The position numbers were made by a program, and so were the translations under genes. Below, one piece after another: positions 26,983 to 35,364 of a DNA stretch of 64,000 nucleotides. Source of the stretch: an uncultured bacterium (lineage in GTDB: Bacteria; Bacillota; Clostridia; Lachnospirales; Lachnospiraceae); assembly GCA_947063875.1 (NCBI GenBank), contig CAMSTY010000008.1, forward strand, positions 16,340 through 80,339, read 5' to 3'. Numbering within the stretch: position 1 is the stretch's first letter; each line of letters begins with the position of its first letter. The notes beneath the pieces were generated by a model, which was given only the letters and a program-made list of their open reading frames with translations, ran no database searches and was not told the DNA's origin.

Positions 26983-28419
26983 TCAATCCACCTCAATCAC
27001 ACGCATGATATTGGTGTGGGTCGCCGGCCGGTTCCGGCTGATTCTGTCCACCACCCCTGCGGTCACCACCACAATATCTCCGTCTTCGATCACGCCTTTC
27101 TCCTTTAAGAGGTCCAAAGAAGACTCAATCAGCAAATCTGTGGACTCCGCCCGCTTTGCCTGATACGGCTTCACCCCCCAGTAGATCTGCATCTGGCGCA
27201 CAGCCGTCGCGCTGGGCGAAAGCCCGATCACCTGGACTCCCGGCCTCCACTTAGAAAGCTGGCGAGTGGTGTATCCTGTAATACTGGGCGCAATAATCAC
27301 CTTTGCATCCAGGTCAAAAGCCGTGGATACGGAAGAATAGCACACGGCATTGGAAATGTTTGCTTTATCTTCCACCGATACCCTTCTCTGGCGATAGGCC
27401 GCCGTATCCAGATATTTCTCAGAGGCCTCACAGATCTGCACCATCATTTTAAGAGCCTCCACCGGGTATTTTCCGGCAGCCGTCTCTCCTGACAGCATTA
27501 CCACGTCTGTGCCGTCATAAACAGCATTGGCCACATCTGTCACTTCCGCCCGGGTGGGACGTGGGTTGCGGATCATGGAGTCCAGCATCTGAGTCGCCGT
27601 AATCACGGTCTTACACGCCATATTGCACTTCTGGATAATCTTTTTCTGGATGTGGGGCACCTGCTCCGCCGGAATCTCCACGCCCAAGTCCCCCCGCGCC
27701 ACCATAATTCCATCGCTGGCCGCAATAATCTTATCCAGGTTCTCCAACCCTTCCGCGTTCTCAATCTTGGATATGATCTGCATGGAAGAGCCTGCCTCTT
27801 CCAGAATCCTCCGGATCTCCTCCACGGCCTCCGGAGTCCGCACAAAAGAGGCGGCAATAAAATCAAATCCCTGCTCAATCCCAAAGCGGATATCCTCTTT
27901 ATCCTTATCCGTGAGCGCGGGAAGCTTGATCTTTACGTTAGGCACGTTGACCCCCTTGCGCTGCCCCAACTCCCCGCCGTTGATAACCGTACAGACAATA
28001 TCCGTCCCGTCTACGTCCTCTACCTGAAGTTCGATCAGGCCATCGTCAATCAGAATCCGGTTTCCCGGTCTTACGTCTTCATTCAGGCCATCATAATTAA
28101 TATGGCCGATTTTGTCATTTCCCACAACCTCCCTGGTGGTCAGCGTGTATTTCTGCCCCTCGGCAAGAGTCACCTTGTTGCCGCCTTCCAAAAGCCCGGT
28201 GCGGATCTCCGGCCCCTTGGTATCCAAAAGGGCAGCCACCGGAATGTCCAGTTCCTCCCGGATCTCTTTGAGCAGATCCAGCCTTGCCTTCTGCTCTTCA
28301 TGCGTACCGTGGGAAAAATTAAAACGGGCAACATCCATGCCATTTAAGATCAGCGCCTTCATTACTTCCCGGTCGTCACTGTTTGGCCCCATAGTACAGA
28401 TAATCTTTGTCTTTTTCAT
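26983..28419 (-). CDS. pyk: Pyruvate kinase
   Basis: This 478-residue enzyme begins at ATG 28419 behind GGAGGATATT. Motifs include KTKIICTMGP, ARFNFSHGTHEEQ, DTKGPEIRTG and the pyruvate-kinase signature around IISKIENAEGLENLD. MVARGDLGVEIP and MLSGETAAGKYPVEA are also present. It makes pyruvate and ATP from PEP. It lacks the extra C-terminal PEP-utiliser domain found in Bacillus pyruvate kinase and ends soon after the regulatory C domain. It probably shares a transcript with lysA downstream; I see no separate promoter in the 82-base gap. Confidence 0.97.
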   Translation of the reverse strand: MKKTKIICTMGPNSDDREVMKALILNGMDVARFNFSHGTHEEQKARLDLLKEIREELDIPVAALLDTKGPEIRTGLLEGGNKVTLAEGQKYTLTTREVVGNDKIGHINYDGLNEDVRPGNRILIDDGLIELQVEDVDGTDIVCTVINGGELGQRKGVNVPNVKIKLPALTDKDKEDIRFGIEQGFDFIAASFVRTPEAVEEIRRILEEAGSSMQIISKIENAEGLENLDKIIAASDGIMVARGDLGVEIPAEQVPHIQKKIIQKCNMACKTVITATQMLDSMIRNPRPTRAEVTDVANAVYDGTDVVMLSGETAAGKYPVEALKMMVQICEASEKYLDTAAYRQRRVSVEDKANISNAVCYSSVSTAFDLDAKVIIAPSITGYTTRQLSKWRPGVQVIGLSPSATAVRQMQIYWGVKPYQAKRAESTDLLIESSLDLLKEKGVIEDGDIVVVTAGVVDRISRNRPATHTNIMRVIEVD

Positions 28420-28523
28420 AATATCCTCCATTCTGTGCGCGTTTCACCGCACAAATCCTTCGACCCTTTCCCCATTTTCCTGCAGTCTGCCAACGCTTCT
28501 TACATAGCCGGGCGGCCTATATC

Positions 28524-29375
28524 CTACTCATCCTTTGTCACATGTTTATGCGTATAGAGATGATCCTGGCAGTACTCATAATCGCCCTCGCATTTGGTGC
28601 AATACCGGAATTCCAGTTCATCCCCGTCAAGTTCCGTCCTGCCGCACACCGCACAACGGTGCCGGGTACTGCCTTTGGGCAGGATCTTCGCTTCTTTCTT
28701 AAAATCCCTCTTCCTTTTGATCTCTTTAGGCGCATATTTCCTATAATTCCTGGTCATCAAAAAGAACACCAGCACATTGGCCAGGGATACTACCAACTCG
28801 CACCGGTCTGCAGCCGATCCGAACACAAAACTATACAAATACAAGGCACATTCTGCCACAGCCAGCCACTTTGCTTTTACCGGCAGCACAAAAAACAGCA
28901 AAAACTGTGCATCCGGAAAGTACATGGCAAAGGCAAGAAAAATAGAAGAATTCAAAAAGCCGGTAGTCAGCATCCAGTTCTGCCGAAACACCAGATATCC
29001 CAAAATACATGCCAATGCCTGGGCAAGCATCCCCATAAAGAAAAATACATTAAACCGAAAAGATCCCCAGATATTCTCCAAAGTCTGCCCCAGGCTGTGA
29101 TACATAAACAAAGCAATAATTCCCATAAAAACCGTGGTAAACCGAAAGGAACCAAAGGACGGCGGATAGATCAGAAAGGTCACCACCCTCCAGATCTGCC
29201 CGTGAAGGATCGCCCTCCCATCCAGGCACAGATAATTCCCGTAAATACTCCAGTACATCACAGGATTCACCACAAAAACAGCCAATCCCACCGCATACAG
29301 GATCACAATATAATACATCAGATTCGGAATCGCGTATTGGTTAAATTTCCGTTCAAATTCATTAAAAAACTTCAT
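28524..29375 (-). CDS. Rhomboid-like membrane protein with C-terminal zinc ribbon (probably not a protease)
   Basis: The ATG at 29375 sits behind AAAGGA. The 283-residue protein has six hydrophobic segments in residues 18-205 arranged as in rhomboids (WRVVTFLIYP after the first loop, YHSLGQTLENIWGS). The catalytic GxSG is not seen where expected: the segment reads TGFLNSSIF. After a basic stretch (KEIKRKRDFKKEAK) comes a zinc ribbon, CAVCGRTELDGDELEFRYC followed by CEGDYEYC. The architecture suggests a derlin/pseudo-rhomboid-like scaffold with a metal-binding tail. It lies between corA and pyk, 13 bases after the corA stop, probably in the corA transcript. The function is unknown. Confidence 0.75.
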   Translation of the reverse strand: MKFFNEFERKFNQYAIPNLMYYIVILYAVGLAVFVVNPVMYWSIYGNYLCLDGRAILHGQIWRVVTFLIYPPSFGSFRFTTVFMGIIALFMYHSLGQTLENIWGSFRFNVFFFMGMLAQALACILGYLVFRQNWMLTTGFLNSSIFLAFAMYFPDAQFLLFFVLPVKAKWLAVAECALYLYSFVFGSAADRCELVVSLANVLVFFLMTRNYRKYAPKEIKRKRDFKKEAKILPKGSTRHRCAVCGRTELDGDELEFRYCTKCEGDYEYCQDHLYTHKHVTKDE

Positions 29376-29388
29376 CTGCAATCCTTTC

Positions 29389-30330
29389 TCAGAACAAATT
29401 CTTCTTGGAGAAGATCAGCGCCACCAGCAAAGACAACGCCACCGCAAATCCCAGCACCACCCAGAATCCATACAGGCTCTGGGCATAGGGCATCCCTGCC
29501 GGATTCACATTCATGCCGTAAAAGCTTGCCACCATGGTCGGAATCGACATCACGATAGTAATGGTGGCCAAAAACTTCATTACAATATTCAGATTGTTGG
29601 AAATGACAGAGGCAAAAGCATCCATGGTCCCGCTCAAAATGCCGCTGTAAATATTGGCCATCTCGATGGCCTGTTTGTTCTCAATAATCACGTCCTCCAG
29701 AAGTTCCGTGTCTTCCGGATACTTTTTGATCTTCTCATTCTTCAAAAGCTTTTCAAAGACCACTTCGTTGGACCGCAGGGAGGTGGTAAAATACACCAGG
29801 CTCTTCTCCAGCTCCAACAGTTCGATCAGCTCCCGGTTCTTCTGGGACTTGTGCAGTTCCTGTTCCACCACTTCGCTCTTCTTGTCAATAATCCGCAGAT
29901 ATTGCAGATACAAGGATGCCGTCTTATAGAGAATCTGCAGAATGAACCGGGTTTTCATATAAGTGTGGAAATCCCGCACCCGCCCATCCATAAAGGCAGT
30001 CAGCACCGGGGTATCCTCCAGGCATACGGTCACAATCATATCCTCGGTCATGATGATACCCATGGGAATGGTTACATACCAGTCCTTCTCATTCCTCTCC
30101 TCAATCACTGGAATATCTACCAGGATCAAACTGTAATGTTCCTCGTTCTCAATACGGGAGCGCTCTTCCTCATCCAGAGGGGCCTTCAGGTGATCCGGGT
30201 CAATCTCATACTTTTCCGCAATCTCCAGGATCTCCGTGGCCGTGGGATCAGTCAGTGCAATCCAGCAGCCGCTTTCTGCCTCATCCTTCTGATGGATGGT
30301 TCCCTCTTCTGTCTTAAAAATACGAATCAT
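29389..30330 (-). CDS. corA: CorA-family divalent cation (magnesium) transporter
   Basis: The ATG at 30330 follows AAAGGAGA. This 313-residue protein has a large N-terminal cytosolic alpha/beta domain and a long helix region (KSEVVEQELHKSQKNRELIELLELE). Two C-terminal membrane helices follow, joined by the signature YGMNVNPAG (GMN selectivity motif). CorA forms a pentameric Mg2+ channel. A 285-base structured leader lies before the gene. The rhomboid-like gene follows after 13 bases. Confidence 0.94.
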   Translation of the reverse strand: MIRIFKTEEGTIHQKDEAESGCWIALTDPTATEILEIAEKYEIDPDHLKAPLDEEERSRIENEEHYSLILVDIPVIEERNEKDWYVTIPMGIIMTEDMIVTVCLEDTPVLTAFMDGRVRDFHTYMKTRFILQILYKTASLYLQYLRIIDKKSEVVEQELHKSQKNRELIELLELEKSLVYFTTSLRSNEVVFEKLLKNEKIKKYPEDTELLEDVIIENKQAIEMANIYSGILSGTMDAFASVISNNLNIVMKFLATITIVMSIPTMVASFYGMNVNPAGMPYAQSLYGFWVVLGFAVALSLLVALIFSKKNLF

Positions 30331-30616
30331 AGCTTTCTCTCCTTTCCCTGGCACAGTTTTTGCGTTCCGCTTAAGTTTCAGGCATCGAAAACCCGCACTG
30401 CACCCGGAAAAGATCTGAAAAAAGGATGTTGTCCTCCCTTATCTTTATGGGAAAACACACCGGATTCCCGGAAACAACAGTGCAGGCTTCCGCTTTCGCA
30501 CATCATCGGTGTCTATGTGGTATGCCGAACCACCATCCATTCCTGCCGCCTCCTTTTTTGCTGGATTTTTGCGAGAGTTCCTTTTGCTTGTTCTCTATCG
30601 ATTTTTGAATAGGGGA
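30331..30616 (-). promoter_or_regulatory. Long, structured corA leader of unknown class
   Basis: The distance from the likely promoter to the corA start is about 285 bases. The leader contains nested inverted repeats: CACCG...CGGTG enclosing GTGC...GCAC (around 30460-30515) and GTGG...CCAC (around 30518-30535). I could not match it to the M-box or the Mn-sensing yybP-ykoY pattern. It may be an unrecognised regulatory leader or simply a long untranslated region. Confidence 0.35.
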
Positions 30617-30645
30617 ATCATAGCAGACGGGAAACTCCTACAAAC
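30617..30645 (-). promoter_or_regulatory. Probable corA promoter (extended -10)
   Basis: TGCTATGAT gives an extended -10, with GTTTGT 17 bases upstream as a weak -35, on the minus strand. Confidence 0.5.
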
Positions 30646-30697
30646 CACATTATAGTTTCTGGGAGGCGGTTTGTCAAACAGATTAGAGATAAAATGC

Positions 30698-30774
30698 GGG
30701 GGCGGAAATGGGATGGCGGGATGGGATTCGGGGGTACGCCTGGGAAGAGGCCAAGGGCAGGGGGCAGGTCTGTA
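30698..30774 (+). other. G-run cluster with G-quadruplex potential
   Basis: Six or more runs of three to five G (for example at 30698-30702, 30710-30712, 30718-30720, 30723-30725, 30730-30734 and 30770-30774) are separated by short loops on the plus strand. The stretch lies in the gene-free segment between corA and the methyltransferase remnant. No coding signal overlaps it that I trust. Confidence 0.5.
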
Positions 30775-30938
30775 TGCAGGATAAATATGTGTTGCCCGTT
30801 CCGTTTTGTGGGGGGACAAGCAGATCCAGCGTTTTCATATTTCCCATTGCAAGAGCATCCAACATATCAGGAAAAACCCCGTAACGAGTCTCTCCATGTG
30901 CTGTAAACCAATCGTCAGCGGGGTTATTTTCAATGTGT

Positions 30939-31275
30939 TTCATTTTTGATGAAGGATTCCATCGAAACAATATCAACGTCGCCGAATACATAAAAAGCGG
31001 ACTGCTTGACACCGCAACATTTGCCGCAAAATCAGAACCAAAGAATTGGTTTGAACTTGTCCGTAAAGAAGATATCGATGATTTAATGTCAACATTCTCA
31101 ACAACCGGACTACGCTATATCGCGTCAGACGGTTGCTCCTTATTTATGCGCGAAGCTGTTGACGCTATGGAAAACGAAACATTCCAACTATATTTAAAAT
31201 ACCATTTTGCCACTTGTGAACGCAAAGATTTATCAGGGATTACAAGCCATGCGTCGATATTTTTAAGAAACAATC
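30939..31275 (+). pseudogene. Remnant of a class I SAM-dependent methyltransferase (C-terminal part only)
   Basis: The plus-strand frame reads FDEGFHRNNINV, LVRKEDIDDLM, YIASDGCSLFMREAVDAM and LKYHFATCERKDL in that order. This is the C-terminal third of a widespread clostridial methyltransferase family, in which a RxxDI helix and a YHxxTCER-like end are typical. The N-terminal Rossmann/SAM-binding part is missing: upstream of 30939 the frame stops resembling the family. The conserved part ends near 31271 and the frame then drifts into very AT-rich sequence and runs antisense into the peptidase gene. Base composition is clearly lower in G+C than its neighbours, so this looks like decayed acquired DNA. 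Family recognition is from memory of the pattern. Confidence 0.55.
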
Positions 31276-31393
31276 ATAAAAAAGAAGTAAAACAAAATTG
31301 CAATACAACAAACACAAAACTAAAAAAACACACTCCGGAACGCGCCAATAACCAGCCTCGGAAGAAGCGGAGGGGACGTCCCCCGCCCCCTCA

Positions 31394-32434
31394 TCAAATA
31401 TCCAAAACATACCCCAACAAAAGATTCACCGTATTATTCAGCCCCTGGACATGCGTCCTCTCCATTCCATGGCTGCAGTAGCAAGCCATGCCAAGAGCCG
31501 CTGCCTTCAGATCATTCCCTGCCTTCCAAGACGCATTAGCATCCGTGCCATAGCGATAGAAAATATCCACGGCATAATCACATTCCGCCTTCTGGGCCTG
31601 GTGGATCAGCCGCGTAGTCAACTCATAATCATAAGGCGTGGAATTATCCTTGGCACAGATACTGACCGCATATTCATTTCCATCATAGTCCGGCCCGATC
31701 AGGCCGATATCCACAGCCACAAACTCAGATACCTCCAAAGGAACATAGGCACCGCCATGGCCGATTTCCTCATAGTGTGGGAAGGCCAGAATCGTGCGGT
31801 ATTTGGGTTTTAACTGATGGTCCTTTAAATATTTGACCATACTAAGGATACATGCCACCCCTGCCTTATCGTCGATAAAACGAGATTTCAAATAGCCTGA
31901 CGGGGTGTACTGAAACCGGGGCGCTACCGAGATGATGTCCCCGTGGCGGATTCCAAGAGCCTTTACATCCTCCCGGCTTCTCACCTTCTCATCCAGGCTG
32001 ATTATCATATTGACCTCATCCCGGGGAAGGGAACGGGCATCGTCAAATACATGGGTGGAATGAGACTGGCAGGCAAGAAGGCCGGTATATTTTTTCCCGT
32101 CCCGGGTGTGCACCGTCACCGTCTCCCCTTCCGCACTGTAAAAGTTCATCCCGCCCAGCTGGCGGACCCGGATCATGCCATCCTCGTCAATCCGGCGTAC
32201 CATCATGCCGATGGTGTCCAGGTGGGCCCCCAGCATCACGGTCTTAGAGCCGTCTTCCCCCTCCAGAGTAATATAGGCTGTATGCTTATTGTCATAAGTA
32301 ACCGAATGACCCAGCATTTCTGCAAAACGTTCCACTACCGGATTCACTTCCACATAATAGCTGACCGGACTGGGCGCATGGACCAGAGCCTCAAAGCAAT
32401 CAATCATAAACTTCTCATCAATCGGATATTTCAT
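31394..32434 (-). CDS. M42-family metallo-aminopeptidase (copy downstream of the peptide importer)
   Basis: The ATG at 32434 follows AGGAGGCAGAT. The 346-residue protein carries M42 metal and catalytic residues: GAHLDTIG, SRFIDDKAG, FPHYEEIGHGG, AVDIGLIG and SHGMERTH. M42 enzymes (glutamyl aminopeptidase/TET family) are cytosolic dodecamers that trim peptides. It is clearly paralogous to the gene at 38112-39152, with matching blocks throughout (for example DIFYRYGTDAN in both). It closes the opp transcript and presumably digests imported peptides. The stop is followed by a GC-rich imperfect palindrome (31371-31392) without a U tract. Confidence 0.9.
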   Translation of the reverse strand: MKYPIDEKFMIDCFEALVHAPSPVSYYVEVNPVVERFAEMLGHSVTYDNKHTAYITLEGEDGSKTVMLGAHLDTIGMMVRRIDEDGMIRVRQLGGMNFYSAEGETVTVHTRDGKKYTGLLACQSHSTHVFDDARSLPRDEVNMIISLDEKVRSREDVKALGIRHGDIISVAPRFQYTPSGYLKSRFIDDKAGVACILSMVKYLKDHQLKPKYRTILAFPHYEEIGHGGAYVPLEVSEFVAVDIGLIGPDYDGNEYAVSICAKDNSTPYDYELTTRLIHQAQKAECDYAVDIFYRYGTDANASWKAGNDLKAAALGMACYCSHGMERTHVQGLNNTVNLLLGYVLDI

Positions 32435-32447
32435 ATCTGCCTCCTGA

Positions 32448-32484
32448 ATTCCGCAAAATGCGCCTATGACACGTTTTGCGGAAT
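32448..32484 (-). promoter_or_regulatory. Intercistronic hairpin before the second M42 peptidase
   Basis: ATTCCGCAAAA and TTTTGCGGAAT form an 11 bp perfect stem with a 15-base loop. On the minus strand the stem ends directly before the AGGAGG of the peptidase, and no U tract follows. It looks like an RNA stability or translation-tuning element, not a terminator. Confidence 0.5.
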
Positions 32485-32516
32485 ACTCTTTCAATCAAAA
32501 TATCTGCCCCGTTTTC

Positions 32517-33473
32517 TTAAAATTTGTCGCTGAAATGACAGGAAACAAAGTGGTTCGGCTCCTGCTCCTTAAGCTCCGGAGACTGCTCAAAACAACAGGG
32601 TTGGGCATACTCACAGCGAGGGGCGAACCTACACCCAGGCTTGGGATTGATGGGAGAGGTAATCTCCCCTTTCAAAAGAATTCTCTCTTTTCTGGCCCCC
32701 AGGCTGGGAATCGGGATCGCCGAGAGCAGGGCCTTGGTATAGGGATGAATGGGATGGGCAAACAAATCCTCGGAAGAGGCATGCTCCACCACCTTGCCCA
32801 GATACATGACCACAATCTCATCAGAGAAATAATTGACCACCGACAGGTCATGGGTAATGAACATATAAGTCAGTCCGAATTCCTTCTGCAGATTTTTCAG
32901 CAGGTTCAGAATCTGGGCCTGGATGGATACGTCCAGGGCTGATACCGGCTCGTCACACACAATAAACTTAGGCTTCATGGCCAGGGCACGGGCAATACCG
33001 ATGCGCTGACGGCGCCCGCCGTCCAGTTCATGAGGATAGGTGTTGACCAGACGCTCGGAAAGACCCACCAGTTCCATCAGTTCCAGAACCCGTTTTTCCT
33101 GTTCCTTCTTATTCTTGAACATCTTATGAAGGCGCAGAGGCTCTGCGATAATCTCGCTGACCGTCTTTCTGGGATTCAGGGAAGCAAACGGGTCCTGAAA
33201 AATCATCTGCATCTCTGTCCGCAGCCTGGTCATCTCTTTCTGGGAAATCCCTGTAATATCCCGGCCCTCAAAAATCACTTCGCCGCTGGTGGGCTCATGA
33301 AGGCGTAAAATGGCACGGCCTGTCGTGGACTTTCCGCAGCCGGACTCTCCTACTACCCCTAAGGTTTTCCCCCTTTCCAGGCGAAAGGTCAGACCGTCCA
33401 CCGCATGAAGGGTCCCTGCCGGCGTCTCAAAATATTTTGTCAGGTTCTTTACTTCCAGTAAAACGTCGCTCAT
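32517..33473 (-). CDS. oppF: Peptide ABC transporter ATP-binding protein OppF/DppF
   Basis: This 318-residue ATPase shows Walker A GESGCGKSTTG, the region around HELDGGRRQRIGIARAL and Walker B FIVCDEPVSALD. The signature is changed from SGGQ to DGGRR. The C-terminal oligopeptide-transporter extension (PGCRFAPRCEYA) carries cysteines for an iron-sulfur or zinc site. It pairs with OppD to power the OppBC channel. The ATG overlaps the oppD stop by four bases (ATGA). It is the last transporter gene before the hairpin and M42 gene. Confidence 0.93.
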   Translation of the reverse strand: MSDVLLEVKNLTKYFETPAGTLHAVDGLTFRLERGKTLGVVGESGCGKSTTGRAILRLHEPTSGEVIFEGRDITGISQKEMTRLRTEMQMIFQDPFASLNPRKTVSEIIAEPLRLHKMFKNKKEQEKRVLELMELVGLSERLVNTYPHELDGGRRQRIGIARALAMKPKFIVCDEPVSALDVSIQAQILNLLKNLQKEFGLTYMFITHDLSVVNYFSDEIVVMYLGKVVEHASSEDLFAHPIHPYTKALLSAIPIPSLGARKERILLKGEITSPINPKPGCRFAPRCEYAQPCCFEQSPELKEQEPNHFVSCHFSDKF

Positions 33474-34474
33474 GAATGCTTACCTCCCAGGCTTACTCCG
33501 GTTCCTTCCTCATAGGCAAGGCAGGCTACCGTGTGGGTATCGCTTAAATGGGTCTGCGCCGGTACCCTGCTCTTGCAGATCTCCTGGCAATAGACGCACC
33601 GGGGATGGAACGGGCAGCCGGCGGGCAGGTTCGTGGGGTCCGGCATCAGGCCCGGAATCGGCTTTAACTCCTCCTCCCGCTTCTCAATGTTGGGAAGGGA
33701 GCCGAAAAGTCCCTCCGTATAGGGATGGCTGGTACGGTTGAAAATATCCTCTAAGGTTCCATGCTCCACAATCCGTCCGGCATACATAATGCTGACCTCA
33801 TCACAGACCTCAGCCACAATCCCCAGATCATGGGTGATCATCAGCATGGAGGTGCCGTATTTTTCCTTTAATTTCTGCATCAGATCCAGCACCTGAGCCT
33901 GAATGGTCACATCCAGAGCCGTGGTGGGTTCATCGGCAATCAGCAGGTGGGGATTGCAGACCAAAGCCATCGCAATGATTACCCGCTGCTTCATGCCGCC
34001 GGAAAACTGATGAGGATACTCACCGGCACGATTTCCGGGAATGCCAACCATTTCCAGCATTTCCTTGGCCTTCTCCAGAGCGCCCTTGGCGTCCACGTTC
34101 TCGTGAAGCTGGATTACCTCTGCGATCTGATCCCCCACGGTCATCACCGGGTTCAGGGAAGTCATCGGGTCCTGGAAAATCATGGACACCTGCTTGCCCC
34201 GGATGGCCTCCATCTCCTTTTCCGTATATTCAAATATATTCTTTTCCTCCAACACAATGGTTCCGCTGGTGATCTCTCCCGGGGGATTGGGAATCAGCCG
34301 CAAGATAGAAAGGGCCGTGGTGGTCTTTCCCGCACCGGTCTCTCCCACCAGTCCTAAGGTTTTTCCTTTTTCGATCTTCAAATCCACGCCATTGATGGCA
34401 TGCACCACACCGTCCATGGTGGTGAATTTCACAGCAAGATCTTTGATATCAATACAATACTGTTTCTCTGCCAT
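33470..34474 (-). CDS. oppD: Peptide ABC transporter ATP-binding protein OppD/DppD
   Basis: This 334-residue protein contains Walker [13 protein letters not shown], the ABC signature [15 protein letters not shown] and Walker [13 protein letters not shown]. The OppD C-terminal extension has [17 protein letters not shown], typical of dipeptide and oligopeptide importers. It follows oppC by nine bases and overlaps oppF. The dpp/opp distinction cannot be made from the ATPases alone. Confidence 0.93.
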   Translation of the reverse strand: MAEKQYCIDIKDLAVKFTTMDGVVHAINGVDLKIEKGKTLGLVGETGAGKTTTALSILRLIPNPPGEITSGTIVLEEKNIFEYTEKEMEAIRGKQVSMIFQDPMTSLNPVMTVGDQIAEVIQLHENVDAKGALEKAKEMLEMVGIPGNRAGEYPHQFSGGMKQRVIIAMALVCNPHLLIADEPTTALDVTIQAQVLDLMQKLKEKYGTSMLMITHDLGIVAEVCDEVSIMYAGRIVEHGTLEDIFNRTSHPYTEGLFGSLPNIEKREEELKPIPGLMPDPTNLPAGCPFHPRCVYCQEICKSRVPAQTHLSDTHTVACLAYEEGTGVSLGGKHS

Positions 34475-34483
34475 GGGTACCTC

Positions 34484-35353
34484 CTACTGTTTCAGCCTTG
34501 GATCAAGGGCATCCCGCAGACCGTCGCCCAAAAGGTTCAAGGCAAGAATAGTGACAACAATCGCCAGACCGGGGAACAGGGTAAGGTGCATGGCATCCCG
34601 CAGGAAATTCCGCCCGCTGGACAGCATGGCGCCCCACTCCGGGTCCGGCGGCTGGACGCCAAGGCCAATAAAGCTTAAAGAAGCCGTGGACAGAATGGCG
34701 CTTGCCACAGACAGGGTGGACTGCACGATAATCGGAGCCATACAGTTAGGCAAAATCTCCCGGAAAATTATCTCCGTATTGGAAGTGCCGATAGCGCGCG
34801 CCGACTCCACAAACTCCTGGTCCTTCACTCCCATGACAGCCGCCCGGACAATACGGGCAAAATTGGGAGTATTGGACACTCCGATGGCCAGCATCACGTT
34901 GACCAAATTGGTGCCCAGCGCCGCCACAATGGTAATGGCCAGCAAAATACTGGGAACTGCCAGGAAAACATCCATAACACGCATAATTACATTGTCCACT
35001 CTCCCGCCGTAAAATCCGGCAAAGGCCCCCAGGGAACCTCCCACCAGAAGAGATACGGACACGGAGATCAGGCCCACCACCAGCGATACCCTTCCCCCAT
35101 GGACAATACGGGCAAAAATATCACGGCCGAATTCATCGGTCCCAAACCAATGAGCCGCGCTTGGCCCCTGAAGCCGTTCGGAAATATTCTGGGCCACCAC
35201 CTTTGTATCATAGTCAGCAATCACATCGGCAAAAACCGCCGACAAAGCCAGAGCAACCAGGATGACAAGACCCAGCATGGCCATTTTATTGCGCAGAAGA
35301 CGCTGCCAGATTTCCACAGCCATACTGCGCTTTTTTGTTCTTTCCGCACTCAT
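34484..35353 (-). CDS. oppC: Peptide ABC transporter permease OppC/DppC
   Basis: This 289-residue inner permease has an N-terminal cytosolic segment, a first helix (MAMLGLVILVALALSAVF), the periplasmic-side HWFGTDEFGRDIFARI motif typical of OppC/DppC, and five further helices. The EAA coupling loop is VESARAIGTSNTEIIFREILP. It forms the channel with OppB. The start is fixed by AGGGGGTGA before ATG 35353, 11 bases after the oppB stop. Confidence 0.94.
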   Translation of the reverse strand: MSAERTKKRSMAVEIWQRLLRNKMAMLGLVILVALALSAVFADVIADYDTKVVAQNISERLQGPSAAHWFGTDEFGRDIFARIVHGGRVSLVVGLISVSVSLLVGGSLGAFAGFYGGRVDNVIMRVMDVFLAVPSILLAITIVAALGTNLVNVMLAIGVSNTPNFARIVRAAVMGVKDQEFVESARAIGTSNTEIIFREILPNCMAPIIVQSTLSVASAILSTASLSFIGLGVQPPDPEWGAMLSSGRNFLRDAMHLTLFPGLAIVVTILALNLLGDGLRDALDPRLKQ

Positions 35354-35364
35354 GCCGTCACCCC

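Noticed and set aside
30331..30616. M-box magnesium riboswitch in the corA leader
   Set aside because: The leader has stems, but the conserved M-box core segments could not be found by eye.
30683..31012. A 109-codon minus-strand frame in the corA/M42 gap
   Set aside because: Its middle part looks protein-like but there is no ribosome site, the ends are low complexity, and I could not assign a family; kept only as part of the scar finding.
31371..31392. GC-rich palindrome behind the second M42 gene as a terminator
   Set aside because: GGGGACGTCCCC is a palindrome, but no T-run follows and it lies in the composition-shifted scar.
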